A stretch of 64,000 nucleotides of DNA. Origin: Krasilnikovozyma curviuscula (Eukaryota; Basidiomycota; Tremellomycetes; Cystofilobasidiales; Mrakiaceae). The notes under the pieces were generated by a model. That model searched no databases, was not told the DNA's origin, and was given only the letters and a program-made list of their open reading frames with translations. Location: the NCBI GenBank assembly GCA_014825775.1, contig MVAQ01000051.1, positions 45,700-109,699 on the forward strand, given 5' to 3'. This document shows positions 37,301-50,677 of this stretch, in pieces. The position numbers were made by a program, and so were the translations under genes. Each line of letters begins with the position of its first letter. Within the stretch, counting starts at the first letter, position 1.

Positions 37301-40300
37301 AAGGAGGGACTGTGAGTTTCCCGCTGGTCAGTCTGAAACTCACTTTACTTACTGACTGTGTATCATTGCAGTGCTAAGGATGGTCAAACTGCCGATGAGC
37401 TCCTCAAGAACTATAGGTACGCCACAGACAACGGTATCTTGAAGGTCATGTCCAAGATGGGTATCTCCACTCTGTCCTCTTACAAGGGAGCCCAGATATT
37501 CGAAGTTCTCGGCCTTCACGAGGAAGTTGTGACTCGCTGCTTCGCTGGAACTGCTTCCAGAGTTCAAGGTGCTACTTTCAACCTCTTGGCTATGGATGCT
37601 TTTGAGTTCCACGAACGTGGTTACGCAACTAGGGAGCTCATCAAGCAGCCTGGTATGCCAGAAGTACGTTGATATCTTCTTCTTCTTCGTCCTCATCGTC
37701 CTCATCATTGGTGATGGTGAACTGACATTACGTTCCGGCCTACTATTAGTCTGGCGAATACCACTGGAGAGATGGTGGTGAAGCCCATATGAATGATCCA
37801 ACCGGTATTGCGAACCTGCAAGACGCGGTCCGTGAGAAGAACCAGACCGCCTACGATGCTTACTCTCGTAACGCTCAGCAACAGATTAAGAACATCACAC
37901 TCCGTGGTCTACTCGAGTTCAACTACGAGAAGGCTACTCCAATCCCAATCGAACAAGTCGAACCATGGAACGAAATTGTCAGAAGATTCGTCACCGGTGC
38001 AATGTCCTACGGTTCCATCTCGATGGAAGCTCACTCCGCACTCGCTGTTGCCATGAACAGACTCGGCGGTAAATCCAATACAGGTGAAGGTGGTGAAGAT
38101 GCTGAAAGATCCAACGTCCTCTCTTCTGGCGATACTATGAGATCCGCCATCAAGCAAATCGCTTCTGGTAGAGTGAGTATTTTGTTTCACCGAGCCTTTA
38201 CTTTGGGGCAGCCGCTTACCCTGAATTCTCATTCTAGTTCGGTGTTACATCCAATTACCTTGCTGATGCGGATGAGCTTCAGATTAAGATGGCTCAAGGT
38301 GCCAAGCCTGGTGAGGGAGGAGAGTTGCCTGGTTACAAGGTCTCAGCTTCTATCGCTCGTACTCGTCACTCCACTGCTGGTGTCGGTTTGATCTCTCCAC
38401 CACCTCATCACGATATCTACTCCATTGAAGATCTCAAGCAGCTCATTTACGATCTCAAGTGTGCCAACCCAAGATCTCGTGTCTCCGTCAAGCTTGTCTC
38501 TGAAGTCGGTGTCGGTATCGTTGCCTCTGGTGTTGCGAAGGCTCGTGCCGATCACATCCTGATCTCTGGTCACGATGGAGGAACTGGTGCTTCCAGATGG
38601 ACTGGTATCAAATACGCAGGTCTTCCATGGGAGCTTGGTCTTGCTGAGACTCACCAAACCTTGGTCCTGAACAATCTTCGTGGCAGAGTCACGGTCCAAA
38701 CTGATGGTCAAATCAGAACTGGGCGTGATGTTGCCATCGCCTGTCTTCTTGGAGCTGAAGAGTGGGGCTTTGCTACTACTCCTTTGATTGCCATGGGTTG
38801 TATTATGATGAGAAAGTGTCATCTCAACACTTGCCCAGTCGGTATCGCCACTCAAGATCCACTCTTGCGTGCTAAGTTTGCTGGCCAGCCGGAACAAGTT
38901 ATCAGTAAGTCGTGTTATGTTAAGTCGGCGCTGAAATAAACAATCTGACCTGGGTTTTTTTTCACAGACTTCTTCTACTACATTGCTGAAGAGTTGCGTG
39001 GTATCATGGCCAAGCTTGGATTCCGTACCATCAACGAGATGGTTGGTCACTCTGAAATGCTCAAGGTTGACGATGCTCTGAGAAACCCGAAGACCGCCTC
39101 ACTTGATCTTTCTGCCATCCTCAAACCAGCCCACCAAATGAGACCAGGAGCTGCCACTTACCGTGTTCGTCAACAAGACCACAAACTCTACATCCGTTTG
39201 GACAACAAATTCATTGATGAAGCTGAGCCAGCTATATCTCAAGGACTTCCAGTTTCCATCGATTGTGAGGTTGTTAACACCGATCGTGCCCTCGGTACAA
39301 CTCTGTCGTACAGGGTTTCTAAGAAGTACGGTGAGGAAGGTCTTCCACGTGATACCATCCACATCAACATGAAGGGTTCCGCTGGTCAATCCCTGGGTGC
39401 TTTCCTTGCTCCAGGTATCACTATTGAGCTCGAAGGTGATGCCAACGATTACGTTGGAAAGGGTCTCTCCGGAGGTCGCCTCATTGTCTACCCACCAAAG
39501 GAATCCACCTTCAAGGCTGAAGAGAATATCATCGTCGGAAACGTATGTCTCTACGGTGCTACCTCCGGTCAAGCCTTCTTCCGTGGTGTTGCTGCTGAAC
39601 GTTTTGCTGTGAGAAACTCTGGTGCTTCTACCGTTTGTGAGGGTACTGGTGACCACGGCTGTGAGTACATGACCGGTGGAAGAGTTGTTGTTCTCGGTTT
39701 AACCGGAAGAAACTTTGCTGCGGGTATGAGTGGTGGTAAGTCTGCGTTCCTGTTCTCTAGTTGAGGCTCTCGATCATTGACTGCGCTACTTCCTCCAGGT
39801 ATCGCCTACGTCCTCGACGTCGCCCACACCTTCGCCGCCAAGGTCAACAAGGAGATGGTCGAGTTAGGAAAGGTCGAGAACCCACAAGAAATTGCTGAGC
39901 TTAGACAACTTATCGAAGACCACCGTCACTTCACAGGATCCGAGATTGCCGACCGTGTTCTTCGTGACTTCCACCACATCCTTCCTCTCTTTGTTAGAGT
40001 CATGCCCCTTGACTACAAGAGAGTCTTGGAGGAGCAAGCTGCCAAGGCTAAGGAGGACAAGGCTCGTCAGAGTCACATCGACTTTGTTCCATCTCAAACT
40101 GCGAGTCAGGTCGACTTGGTTGCTTCTGGTCACTCTGATCTTTTGCTTCCAAGGGAACCACTTGCACAGGCTCTCAGTCAACTTGGAAGCTCCACTCCAA
40201 AGCCAAGATACCACGAACCATCTGTGGTTGATCTTGAAGATGCTGCTATGGACGACACCACCACCAGGGAGAAGTTGGCCAAGCTCGATAAGACCAAGGG

Positions 40301-42066
40301 CTTCATGAAGTACAAGAGACTGAATGAAGCGTACAGACCAGCTAGGAAGCGTGTAAAGGACTGGAAGGAGATCTCCAACAGACTCACTGATGCCGAGCTT
40401 AAGTACCAAACGGCCCGTTGCATGGACTGTGGTGTTCCATTCTGTCAGTCTGACTCCGGTTGCCCAATCTCTAACATCATTCCAAAGTGGAATGACGTAA
40501 GTTATCATTCATTTTTATTGGTTGGGTTCGCTTTGTTGATAATTTCTTTCTCGTCCTACAGCTCGTGTTCAAGGGACAATGGAAGGATGCTCTCCAGAGA
40601 TTGCTCATGACCAATAACTTGTACGTTCTCAAACTGCGTCGCTTGTTTGAGATGAACGTTTCTGACGATACGTTAATTCTTCAGCCCTGAGTTTACTGGT
40701 CGTGTATGCCCAGCTCCATGTGAAGGTGCTTGTGTCTTGGGTATCAACGAAGCTCCAGTCGGAATCAAGAGTGTCGAATGTGCTATCATCGACAAAGGTT
40801 TCGAAATGGGATGGATGAATCCAAACCCACCAACTCAGAGAACCGGGAAGAAGGTTGCCGTCATTGGTTCTGGTCCAGCCGGCCTTGCCTGTGCCGATCA
40901 GCTCAACAAAGCTGGCCACCTCGTCACCGTCTACGACAGGAACGACAGATTCGGTGGTCTCCTCATGTATGGTATTCCAAACATGAAGCTTGACAAGGCC
41001 GTGGTCCAACGAAGAATCGACTTGATGGCCGCTGAAGGTGTCACTTTTGTTCCAAATGCCGACGTCGGAAACAACATCAAGGTTGAAGATATCCGTGCTG
41101 AACATGACGCCGTCGTTGTTGCCACCGGTGCTACTTGGCCAAGAAACCTGTCCATTCCCAACAGAGACGCTGATGGAATCCACTTCGCTATGGAATTCCT
41201 TCAACTCAACACCAAGGCCCTTTTGGACTCCGAACACCAGAACAGCAACTACATCAATGCCAATGGCAAGGATGTTATTGTCATTGGTGGTGGTGATACT
41301 GGTAACGATTGTATTGGTACCTCGATGAGGCACGGAGCCAAGAGCGTCGTCAATTTCGAGTTGCTTCCAAAGCCTCCAGCGTCTCGTGGCAGAGATAATC
41401 CTTGGCCCCAGTGGCCGAGAACCTACAGAGTTGACTACGGTCACACTGAGGTCGCCGCTCACTTTGGTCAGGACCCAAGAGAGTACTGTATCAGCACGAA
41501 GAACTTCGTCAAGGATGAGGAAGGTAAACTCACTGGTTTGAACACCGTCAGAGTCGAGTGGTCTAAGGACGCTGGAGGAGCCTGGAAGATGGAGGAAGTG
41601 GTAAGTTGATACTTCATCAGTTTAACCTTTTCCTGGATTCAGTGTTGATTGATTTCTCTCGATCTCTTTTCTCTAGCCGGGATCTGAGAAGTTCTTCCCA
41701 GCCCAACTAGTTTTCCTTGCTCTTGGTTTCTTGGGACCAGAACAAACTCTCATCAAGGACTTGGGTGTTGAGACAGATGGTCGAAGCAACATTAAAACCC
41801 CAGTGAACGTGAGTTGCTTTGACTCGCCGTGATCTTCCTCATCTCTGACGCTTCTTCTGTTTACTTCACAGAAATACAACACGACTGTCGACGGCGTCTT
41901 TACCGCTGGTGATTGCCGAAGAGGTCAATCTCTTATTGTCTGGGGTATCAAGGAAGGTCGTGGAGCTGCTGAGGCTGTCGACGAGTACCTCCAAGGAAGC
42001 TCCTTGTTGCCCGTCGCCGGGGGTTTCAAGAAGCGTGGTTGGGCAGCACCACCCATCTCTGCGTAG
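34356..42066 (+). CDS. GLT1: NADH-dependent glutamate synthase (GOGAT)
   Basis: Converts glutamine and 2-oxoglutarate to two glutamates using NADH; central to ammonium assimilation. I resolve 18 exons from 34356-34548 to 41872-42066, summing to 2150 aa, the size of yeast Glt1. Cys66 (in [11 protein letters not shown]) is the expected N-terminal nucleophile of the mature glutaminase domain after propeptide removal. The FMN/synthase domain includes SGGDTMRS-like [35 protein letters not shown] and [16 protein letters not shown], then the 3Fe-4S Cys cluster [16 protein letters not shown]. The fused beta-subunit part carries [19 protein letters not shown] and two dinucleotide-binding motifs ([28 protein letters not shown]). 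Exon 4 (34876-34888) is only 13 nt. Codon bias suggests strong expression. Confidence 0.97.
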
Positions 42067-42908
42067 ATTCGAAAGGTTTTCTCAAAATCCAATCTCTATC
42101 TCAAGAAAAAAATCACGCAACTTCTTTTCTCTATCTTTCTTATCTTTCTTTCCGGGATTCGCTTTTACGTTGTTTCTGCGCCTTTTTAACCTCTTGTATT
42201 TCCACTAAATACTATATAAAGTCTGTACGTTAGCGCTTCTATATTGATTATACCTATATCAATATCCCCTTTTCATTTCATGGAAACCATGAGAGAAACA
42301 GGAATGATTGTCGACTGGCGCTCTTTACTGCAGAGGAACTGCTTACGCGTACGTATTCAACCATAATTGCAATCAAGTTTGAGTTGAATCAGTCCCACGC
42401 ATCCGGAGTGAACGAACGATGCCTCATTCTGTACAGACCAGCCACTCAAAGACCCCCTGCCGGGAACGAGATGGCGGTTGATAATAGTTTGCGCCATCGT
42501 CCGTCCGATCGTGAAAAACAGCGTTGAGCCAGTCATCTTTACTGTTTCCCCAAGATCAACCTTAAATAGGAACAGCAGCACCACTGGCTCGATCTTATGT
42601 ACAGGTAGACGCAGAACTCGCGCGAGCAGGGCTCTCGATGGGTACGGCCGCTGGTTTTATCATCTTGTTCTTCGTCTCGGGTTCCTGTTGCCAGTATCAG
42701 AGAGATTATCTGAGACAGTCGTCGTCCTCCGGTCGCTGAGGTTGACGCAAGAGATAACAGTAGGGCTGCAGTTCGCCACGCCAGTCGAACGTCATCATCT
42801 TTTCAAAAGGAAGGGCGAGCTGAAACTCCAAACGACATTTCTACCTCGAAAGCAAATATCATTTGGAACGTATCAAATCCTAGCCCTTTCTAAGTCTGCT
42901 GGGTCGTT
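42067..42908. other. intergenic region GLT1 to YME2
   Basis: Contains the GLT1 3' end and the YME2 promoter. Open frames in it (for example 42478-42993) run across the YME2 start in a different frame and have no recognisable protein sequence. Nothing else is seen. Confidence 0.4.
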
Positions 42909-45900
42909 ATGCTTCCGCTCAGGAGAGCACTCTCCAGAGGACCTGAGGCTCAGCTGCTCTCGTCGACCCAGCGCTTTGCTCGTTCCATCGTAATTCAACG
43001 CAGAACTACAGCACCAGTAGCACTCACTTCATCACACCAGTTCCTTCAGAGGAGATTCGTCTCGCTGGACGCAGTGGATGGCAAAGTCGAAGCTGCAGAA
43101 GACGAGCTCCCACCAGCGCCGCCGCCGCCTTCTGCGAAGGACGAAGAATCAGCTGAAGTTACGGGAGGGGAAGAATCACCAGTGCTGGAGACTCGTCAAG
43201 CCTCACTGTACTTCTCTTCCATCTTCCCCATTCGACTGGGCAAATGGGATCCTCGACCCTGGCTCGCAAACGATTTTGAATCGAGAGCTCTTCTGGACCA
43301 GTTCCCCGTCTTACTCAAGAATATAAACGTCCACAACTTCAAGCTGATAGATGCAGACTATCAGGTTGGCAAAGATGGTACGTGAAACTTGCTCATAGGC
43401 AGCAGTTCACCCAGTCACCTCCTTAAAGTCCATTGCTCATCGTATTTCTCTAGGTGGTGTGTTCGTCACCTTCTCGTACTCAATCCCACCTGATTCAACA
43501 CCCGCCAGTGTCCTAAACGAAGTTGAAGAGTCCGTCCGGTCAGCAGTCAAGAAAGAAGGCCTTGAGACATGGAACTCCAACTTCATCTTCAAGTGGAACA
43601 TGTCCAAGGTCTGGAGAGTGAGAGGCAGACCCTGGAGGCAGGATATGAGCGTGTTCCCATCGAGAGTCGTCAAGATCGAGTTTGAAGGCCCGGATGTAAA
43701 TCAAGAGGCGCTGTATGATCTTCTAAGAGTGAGTTCTCCGCCCATGCATAATCGATCAACTCCCTCTTCGCAGAAGTTCTGATTTCGAAGAAATGTGTCT
43801 CTCTAGCCTTATGGGCACATCCGATCCCTCACACCGCCAACTCCTCAACCGGCGCTGACGCCTCGCTTCTCACTTGTCTCGTACTCGCGCCTGTCAAGCG
43901 CCGTTATAGCGACATCTTGCCTCCACGGCCTATCGGTACCCTCGACACCTCCAGCCACGGTGGTTTCTTCGTCCGCTCCCGCTGATGCCAAAGCTGCTGG
44001 TGCCACGGGAGAAGTCAAGTTGACTCGGCTGAGCTTCTCGTATGAATCACCATTGAAAGGCCACGGTGGGTAGAGCACACCAGCCTGCCTATTGCACCCC
44101 CTAAGGGATCGACAAGCTGATATCTATACTCTTTTTTGTAGTGATTCGAGACTGGATTACGAACCACCCGAGACTGTTCTTACCACTGCTAGCATTTTTG
44201 ATCGGCAGTCTTAGTTACATCGTGCGTACTCAGGATCATACTTCCTCTCTGTCCACTGTCAAAGCTTCAAACCAACTCAATGTTTTCTCTATTACACTCC
44301 CTAGCTTTTCGATCCGATCCGTGAATTCGCAGTCTCGTCCCGAATCATGCACACTTTCAACCTCGATGAGTACCCGATCCTGAAATCCCTTCAGAACTGG
44401 CTTCACACAGTCCAAAACTGGCTGAAAGACTCAACCGCGAACCCAACCAATAAAATAACGACCGACATCACGACGGGAGGCCAGACATGGCGCGAACGAC
44501 AGCGCGCAGAGAAAGATCTCGAAGGACTTATCAGCTCGATGCCTTCGACATTCATCATTGTCCAAGGTGCATCAGGAACGGGTAAAACAGCATTGGTTCA
44601 AAAGGTGCTTGATGAACAGAAGAAGACCTATCTCGTCATTGACTGCGCGTCGATTGCGAAGCAGAAGACGGACCAGAACATGATTTTAGAGCTAGCGCGG
44701 ACGACTGGATACTGGCCCATCTTTGGGTTCTTGCAGAGCGCAAACACGCTGATTGATCTGGCGTCGCAGGGATTGATTGGTGTCAAAGCTGGTTTCGCGA
44801 CTGATGTGAGTCTTTTGTATCTCCAGCGACTCTTGAGCTTGAGACAGCCTGGTACGTTTGTATTGACAAGTCTTTCTCTCTCGTGCCTTTTTAGACTCCA
44901 ACTCAAATGAAAGCTATTCTTGAAACTGTTACTGCTGCTTTGAAGAAGGTTTCGGATTACAACAAGAGGTCAAAACAAAAAGCTCTCAGTAAGCACTTTG
45001 TTCTAGGCTTGGCCACTCTCTTTTCCTTCTCGCATTGAAATAGTATTCTATGTTTTGTCCAGAGCACGAGCAGGACTCTGTTGTATGCGAAGCGGCGGAG
45101 ATCGCCAGGGCTGAAAAACTCAAACGGATCGGATTTCACGACCCTCGACTCTCAACTATCGCAGGTAATGGCATCATGTCGACGCTGGGTACGGGCGACG
45201 AACGCATCACTCCGAACGACCTGTCAGATCCAGCGGATGAAGTCTTCCTCTACTCTGTCCCACCACCGTCCGCTCAGTCATCTCTGACAGAAGAATCCGG
45301 TCCAGAGGATAGCCTCTCGTACGTCGACGCAGAGAGCAACACGATCGAAGCGACACCCATCGTCGTGTTGAAAAATTTTGCGTCTCGTGGATCAAAGAAA
45401 CCTGATTTGTGGAAGACGATTGCTGAGTGGAGTGCTGGGTTGGTTGAATCGGGTACTGCACAGGTAATTGTGATAGCTGATAACGCTAGCGCAAGCAAAC
45501 CTCTCGCTACAGGTGAGAGCCGTCTTGTTTTCTCTCCCCACTCACCAAGTATAGAAGTGGTGGACTGATTTTTATTTTTTATTCGTTACTCTAGCTCTTC
45601 CTTCGAAACCTCTCAATACTATTGCTCTCGCAGATGCCGATCGAGCTGCCTCCTTGGCGTTCGTCTCCGACAAGGTCGGTAGGAAGGAGTCTGACTTGAC
45701 GCCCGAGGAAGTATCAAGGATTCAACATGTTGGCGGAAGGATGTCTGATCTAGAGAACTTGGTGTACAAGGTTCGAAGCGGTGGAATGTCCATTGTAAGT
45801 AAAATTTCACGTCTCACCCCAAACGCAAACATAGTTAACATATGTTTTTCAGTCGGAAGCTGTTGAGGATCTCACTCTCCGCACAAGTACAGAATTGAGA

Positions 45901-46599
45901 AAGAACATGTTTGGAGATGACTCTGAAGAAGCAAAGGCTCTTCCTTGGACCAGAGCGGAGGCTTGGAAACTCGTGAAAGGTCTCGCTGGTGGACAAGAGT
46001 TGTCCTATTCCAAGCTACTGCTGGAGTTCCCCTTCAAAGGACATGAAGAACAGCTGAAGGCACTCGAAGCTGCAGAGTTCATCTATGTCTCTTCTGTGAA
46101 TGGTAGACCGTCGTTCGTACGAGCGGGTAAACCCATCTTCAGCTATGCCTTTGAACGCCTTCTTAAAGGTGAGTAGACTTAAATTTGTCATCTTTCAGAC
46201 TTACCTCGCTGACTATTGTATTTTATTATTCATATTTTTATTTGTGTTGGGATAGACGATGTCTTCAAAGCATCTCAAGAGATCGACTTCAACGCTGTGG
46301 CCATTGCTAAAGCTGAAGCAGATGTTCGATCTTGTGAAGAGGAACTCAGCAAGCTGACGTCTGTTGGTCTTGACATCAGGAAGAAGAGCTGGTTCTCTGG
46401 TACAGACCCACTATGGCTCAGAGCTGAGTGGCTTCTGAACAAGATGGGGGTCAGCCAGAAGAAGATTAACGGGCTGGAACAGGAGAACGCTCTTTTGATG
46501 AAGGTTAGTGTCGACTGTTGCTCTGCACCAACATGTCTTGTACTTCTCTAACTTTTGCCATTCCCACTTGCCCAGAATGTGATTGGGAAGTTCCGTTAA
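42909..46599 (+). CDS. YME2: mitochondrial escape protein Yme2 / RNA12
   Basis: Mitochondrial inner-membrane protein involved in maintenance and distribution of mtDNA nucleoids. Eleven exons (42909-43377, 43454-43728, 43807-44065, 44142-44221, 44305-44805, 44895-44988, 45063-45512, 45595-45794, 45853-46168, 46256-46503, 46576-46599) give 971 aa. The N-terminus is Arg/Ser-rich with no acidic residues early (MLPLRRALSRGPEAQ), a targeting presequence. An RRM-like segment follows (VFVTFSYSIPPDSTP to SVVTS region; YDLLRPYGHIRSL). A transmembrane helix is seen at LFLPLLAFLIGSLSYI. The AAA-like domain has the P-loop GASGTGKTALV and a later IVVLKNF strand. Length and order fit yeast Yme2 with a lineage-specific N-terminus. 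Confidence 0.92.
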
Positions 46600-46709
46600 G
46601 AATTTGTTGTACTTTTATATATGTACTTTGCCGCCTCTCCATTGATGAAGCTCTTTCGACTTATAACCCCGTGCACCTTCGAACAAAAGGTCTTATTGCT
46701 GTTGGTACT

Positions 46710-49700
46710 CTATGGCCCAGGTTCGTATAGATTCCAACTCTTCCTCCATCCTAGGCCCTTGTGATCGTTTATAGGTCCGGTGATACCGAATGAAACTCCT
46801 CTGAACCACCAGAATGTCACGACGACAGATCCGGTGAGGAGAGCAAACACGCCGATCTTTGCTCGGTGAGCTAACCGACGAGATGAAAAGATGAAATGGT
46901 CTGCCAAGTGCCCTGCCATGAGGACAGAGAACCACAACGGCGGCAAGTAATGGTGAAGCTGAGAAGACACAAGTTGCAGGTGTTCGGTGACTGGATGACA
47001 GCTGCAAGGAATATAGAACATGACTCACGTAGGTAACTCGCCCCATGATGAAAAAGGGAAGAAAGTGGAGTATCCATCCTCCGAAGGCAATCTTGATGCC
47101 GAAAAAGAACACATCCCACTCGCCTGAAGCGCACAGTATCAGTTTGAAATTGTACCAAGTCGAATAGCAGAAAATTACTCACCAGGTCCAAAATCAACAT
47201 ATTGCCTTTGCATCCTCAGCAAGTACCAAGCGACGACACCGACACTAGCAATGATTGCACAGGAACTGCCCCACCAGATAACTGGATTGCCAATCAAGTA
47301 GTACTTCACTTGACTATCACCCCATCCACACATCCTCAAGCCAAGCTTCAAGAAGGGCCAGTCCCATGGTTGAGAAGCGAGGATATCTTCTTTGTCTGGA
47401 TCGGGAACGAGGGCGTTATTTGAAGTCATCATGGCGACGTTCAAGTGCCAGAAGTCGCTAAAGAATGGTGATTTATAGAGTTTAGCATTTCCCTTGGGTA
47501 CTAATCACCACTTAGTGTCAGAGATTTGTCATCGATAGAAAGCCAAAAGTGTGCTTACACCTATCGTTGTAGTGACTTTCGATGTTCCAGTATGTGTGAG
47601 GATCCTTGGGGTTATTGTTTTTGTCACAAGACACTTCAATCTGCTTGAAACCCCACTGAGGTAGAATGTTGTTTGCTGCTCTGACGTAACAGCCTGAGTT
47701 GAGATGCCTCAACCTCATTCGAGTGGTGAGCGAGTGGATATTCTTGACTTTGGATCGACGACCTTGATGGGAGTCATCGACAACTTCGATGACCCAGTAA
47801 TCGTTTGAATCTCCAATCGTTGCATTTCCATAGCAAGATACTTCGTTGTTGAGCTTGGATACTGGCGCAACGATTGGGTGGGAATGGAGGTTTCGACCAG
47901 TGGATGCGTGCACCAATCGGACAATGTCGTTGTCCTTCAGGAACTTGGTTTCGTCGTCCCCGATAGGATCAGCTTCCCAAGTGGGTGTGATGATCCAGTG
48001 GTTGTTCTCATCTTTGTAATGGTAACATGTGACTTGTTGCTGACTTGAACCAACTGGGTAAGTCTGGACGTGAGAGTGGAGAAGACCACCACCATATCCG
48101 ACGTTCTTGAAAGTGACCTTGGAGCCAAATGCGGGTTCTTATAAATAAAACAGCTTGGATGTCAGGAAATAGCCATGATAAAGACAAGTGGAGACTGCCA
48201 TTCACCAAGTGGATTCTCGTTGAAATCATTTCCGTTCAAGTTGGCTTGGAACAGAGAGCTCATCTGAGCATCACCTGGACCCGAGTTCCTCAAAATGAGG
48301 AAGTGCATTTTGAACGAGAACAGGTAGACGGAGATTGGGATAATGATGAATCCGATGATACGAGCGACCCAGTGTCGGACATAGGTGCGCTGTAAAGATT
48401 GCAGGGACCAAAAATCAGTTATTGTGATATTGAAGACTTGGCTGAAGTCAGACTCACGAATGGCATCGAAAGGTCGCCGAACTTCTCCCAGAGATCCTCA
48501 ATTGTGTAGAGACCGACGAGAGCAGTGACGAACAAGCCGATCCATTTAACACTACAAGGCGAAATGTAGCGATCAGTACCTGAATCCATTCTGGAGCCAT
48601 AGATCAAGACTCGCCTGCAGACACATCCAATGGAAAGCCCAGTGAAGACCAGCCAGAGCCACCAGTCATCTGAGAAGGAGCTGTAAAAATTGTCGTACAT
48701 CACTCTCTGAGTCTGCCCTTCTTCAGTAAGAAAGAAAAAAAATTAAAGCTTACTACGCCTGTTGGTTGTGAAAGTTGACAAGACCAAGCACCGTCGTGAA
48801 AGTGAAGAAAAGAAGCATCGAATCGAGAAGAATAAACCTTGAGATCGTCAACCAGCCGAGATCTACGTGAATTTAGAGAATGATTTAGTAATCTTCGTTC
48901 TCTAATACATGCTGATTTCTCAGCGGGGACTTACCACAAAGCACCATGATGGTAACGAAATGGCACGTCAATTTCTTCCATCCGAGGCCAGACGCGGTGT
49001 ACCAAGCCAAGGGAACCATCCACATGCCATACGTTGCCATAAGCACTCTCCAAACTGTGAAGTTTACACCTTCGGGGTACGTTTCGCCGGATTTGAAGTC
49101 GAAGGAGCCGTTATATCCGGACAAGAGACCAGCGAGACCGACGAGCATCTTACCAAGTGGAGGATGGACACTTGAATGATGTTAAGGGGGTTAGTGAGTT
49201 GTTTGTGTTAGAGGCTTCAATGTTAAAAATTGAGATGCTTAAAAATTGAGATGCTCACTCGAAATAGAATTCTCCTTTGATGTAATGTGAGCCGAATTTA
49301 CCTGCAGTCGAAGGAAAGCGAAGTGATGAAAGGGTCAGCGGCCCTTCATCTCCATAAATGCTATTCAAGCTGATTTAGAGCTCTTCTTACCGAAATGGGC
49401 CTCAACGATGTGAAGAAGACCAAATAAAGTCAGTACAAAGAACTCAACCATTGAAGGTGAAGCTCACCTCATCCCAAACAACCGTGTTGCTTTTCCCAAT
49501 AGCCCAATACCGCGTAATCATCGAAAGAATAGTGTAAATTATAGGTGATATATGTTCTGAATTTTGAATGATGAACTCTTTCTGTACTCGAGGAAGGAAA
49601 AATACAAACAAACAAACAAATGGTTGCAGCACCAGCGCCGCAGCAATATGGCGTTGTTAGTGTCGCGTCTTCAAGAGCTGAACACAACGGTGAGGGTTTA

Positions 49701-50137
49701 ATACTGACGACATTCCTAGCTGGTGGGACATATAAACCACCTCTTGACTTCCTCAGCGGCGGTGGTAGTCGATTCGGAGCCACCCCAAGCCCCGTTTCAC
49801 CTTTCTTGCCCAAGCCTAGTGGTACCTTCTCATCCAGTCCATCACCACCCGGCGTTGGCCCCATACTGATTGAAGACCCTCCAGCTGCTAAACCGCGCCG
49901 GTTCCGGGCAGAAGGTATCGATTCTTGTATCCCACCTGAGAGCACCTCTGAAGCCATCTTGGAAGAATGATGGAGTGGTAGGTCGTATTCCGATGAATAG
50001 GTATCTTCGTCCTCTTCTCGATTAGTGTCGTCTAATCTTTTGGTCCACGAGGTCGAGTTGGACCTAGGAAATGGTGCTGGTGGTGGAACAGGTGAAGACT
50101 CTGGATCGACTGGCTGAGAATGCGGAGCTCTGAGCAT
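46710..50137 (-). CDS. PMT2: dolichyl-phosphate-mannose protein mannosyltransferase, Pmt2 subfamily
   Basis: ER membrane enzyme that transfers mannose from dolichyl phosphate to Ser/Thr of secretory proteins. Thirteen exons run from 49709-50137 to 46710-46958 and sum to 826 aa. After a 140-residue Ser/Pro-rich cytosolic N-terminus come the first helix and the catalytic loop ([20 protein letters not shown], then [17 protein letters not shown]); the HFGKFGS form assigns it to the Pmt2 subfamily. The lumenal MIR domains follow ([20 protein letters not shown]), then the C-terminal helices with [15 protein letters not shown]. Three structural oddities: exon 3 (49391-49400) is 10 nt; the intron at 48552-48614 has a GC donor; and the intron next to exon 4 carries a perfect 16-bp tandem duplication. 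It converges on YME2, with 110 bp between stop codons. Confidence 0.95.
49223..49254. repeat. perfect 2 x 16-bp tandem duplication in a PMT2 intron
   Basis: The unit TTAAAAATTGAGATGC is present twice head to tail, inside the intron between PMT2 exons 4 and 5 (exon 4 is 49259-49301). It sits just inside the donor side. This looks like a simple recent slip-duplication. Confidence 0.9.
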
Positions 50138-50677
50138 TTAAGGAGGATTTCACTCCCAGGGTTTTTTCTGCTGTTGCACTGGTTTCTATTTTTCAACAGC
50201 ACACGAAGTCGATGTGTCAAGTCTGACTGGAAAGAAAACACAGAGCGAGCTCAGTCAAACGCGCAGAAATCTCAATGAACGAGATGGACAGCACAGCAAG
50301 GAGTTATAGCAGTTCCTCCAAGCAGGTGCAAAAACCACAAGGTCATGTTGTATAAAAATTATTTACTCACAATATAGACCTTTAGCCTAGCTTTGAGTTA
50401 AGAGTTGATAGTCGTGTCGAGTGGAACGAAGGAGGAAACTCTGGTCAATTGGAGTTAAGAGAATCGGTATTCCGGCCTGCTCAACTCACCTCCTTCAATA
50501 CAAACCTGGGAATTGGTAGATCTGAACTTCCTCGTATCTGTTGATCTCACGCTAGCCTTGGGTAGAAGATTGAGATGGTTGTAGTCGGAACCTCTCTGCA
50601 GCGCTGGCGGTGAAAGCAAAAGTGAGAACGCAGGCGAATATTATACAGCTCATAACCACGATTCTCTTTTTTTCCTG
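50138..50677. promoter_or_regulatory. divergent promoter region PMT2 / CWC2
   Basis: A 540-bp gap between divergent start codons; no gene, RNA or clear motif recognised. The role is inferred from position. Confidence 0.45.

Noticed and set aside
37670..37710. CTT/CAT-rich simple repeat in GLT1
   Set aside because: Short pyrimidine-rich stretch inside an intron, of the sort found before many acceptors.
42478..42993. 171-codon ORF upstream of YME2
   Set aside because: It overlaps the YME2 start in another frame, has no recognisable domain and a composition typical of random translation.
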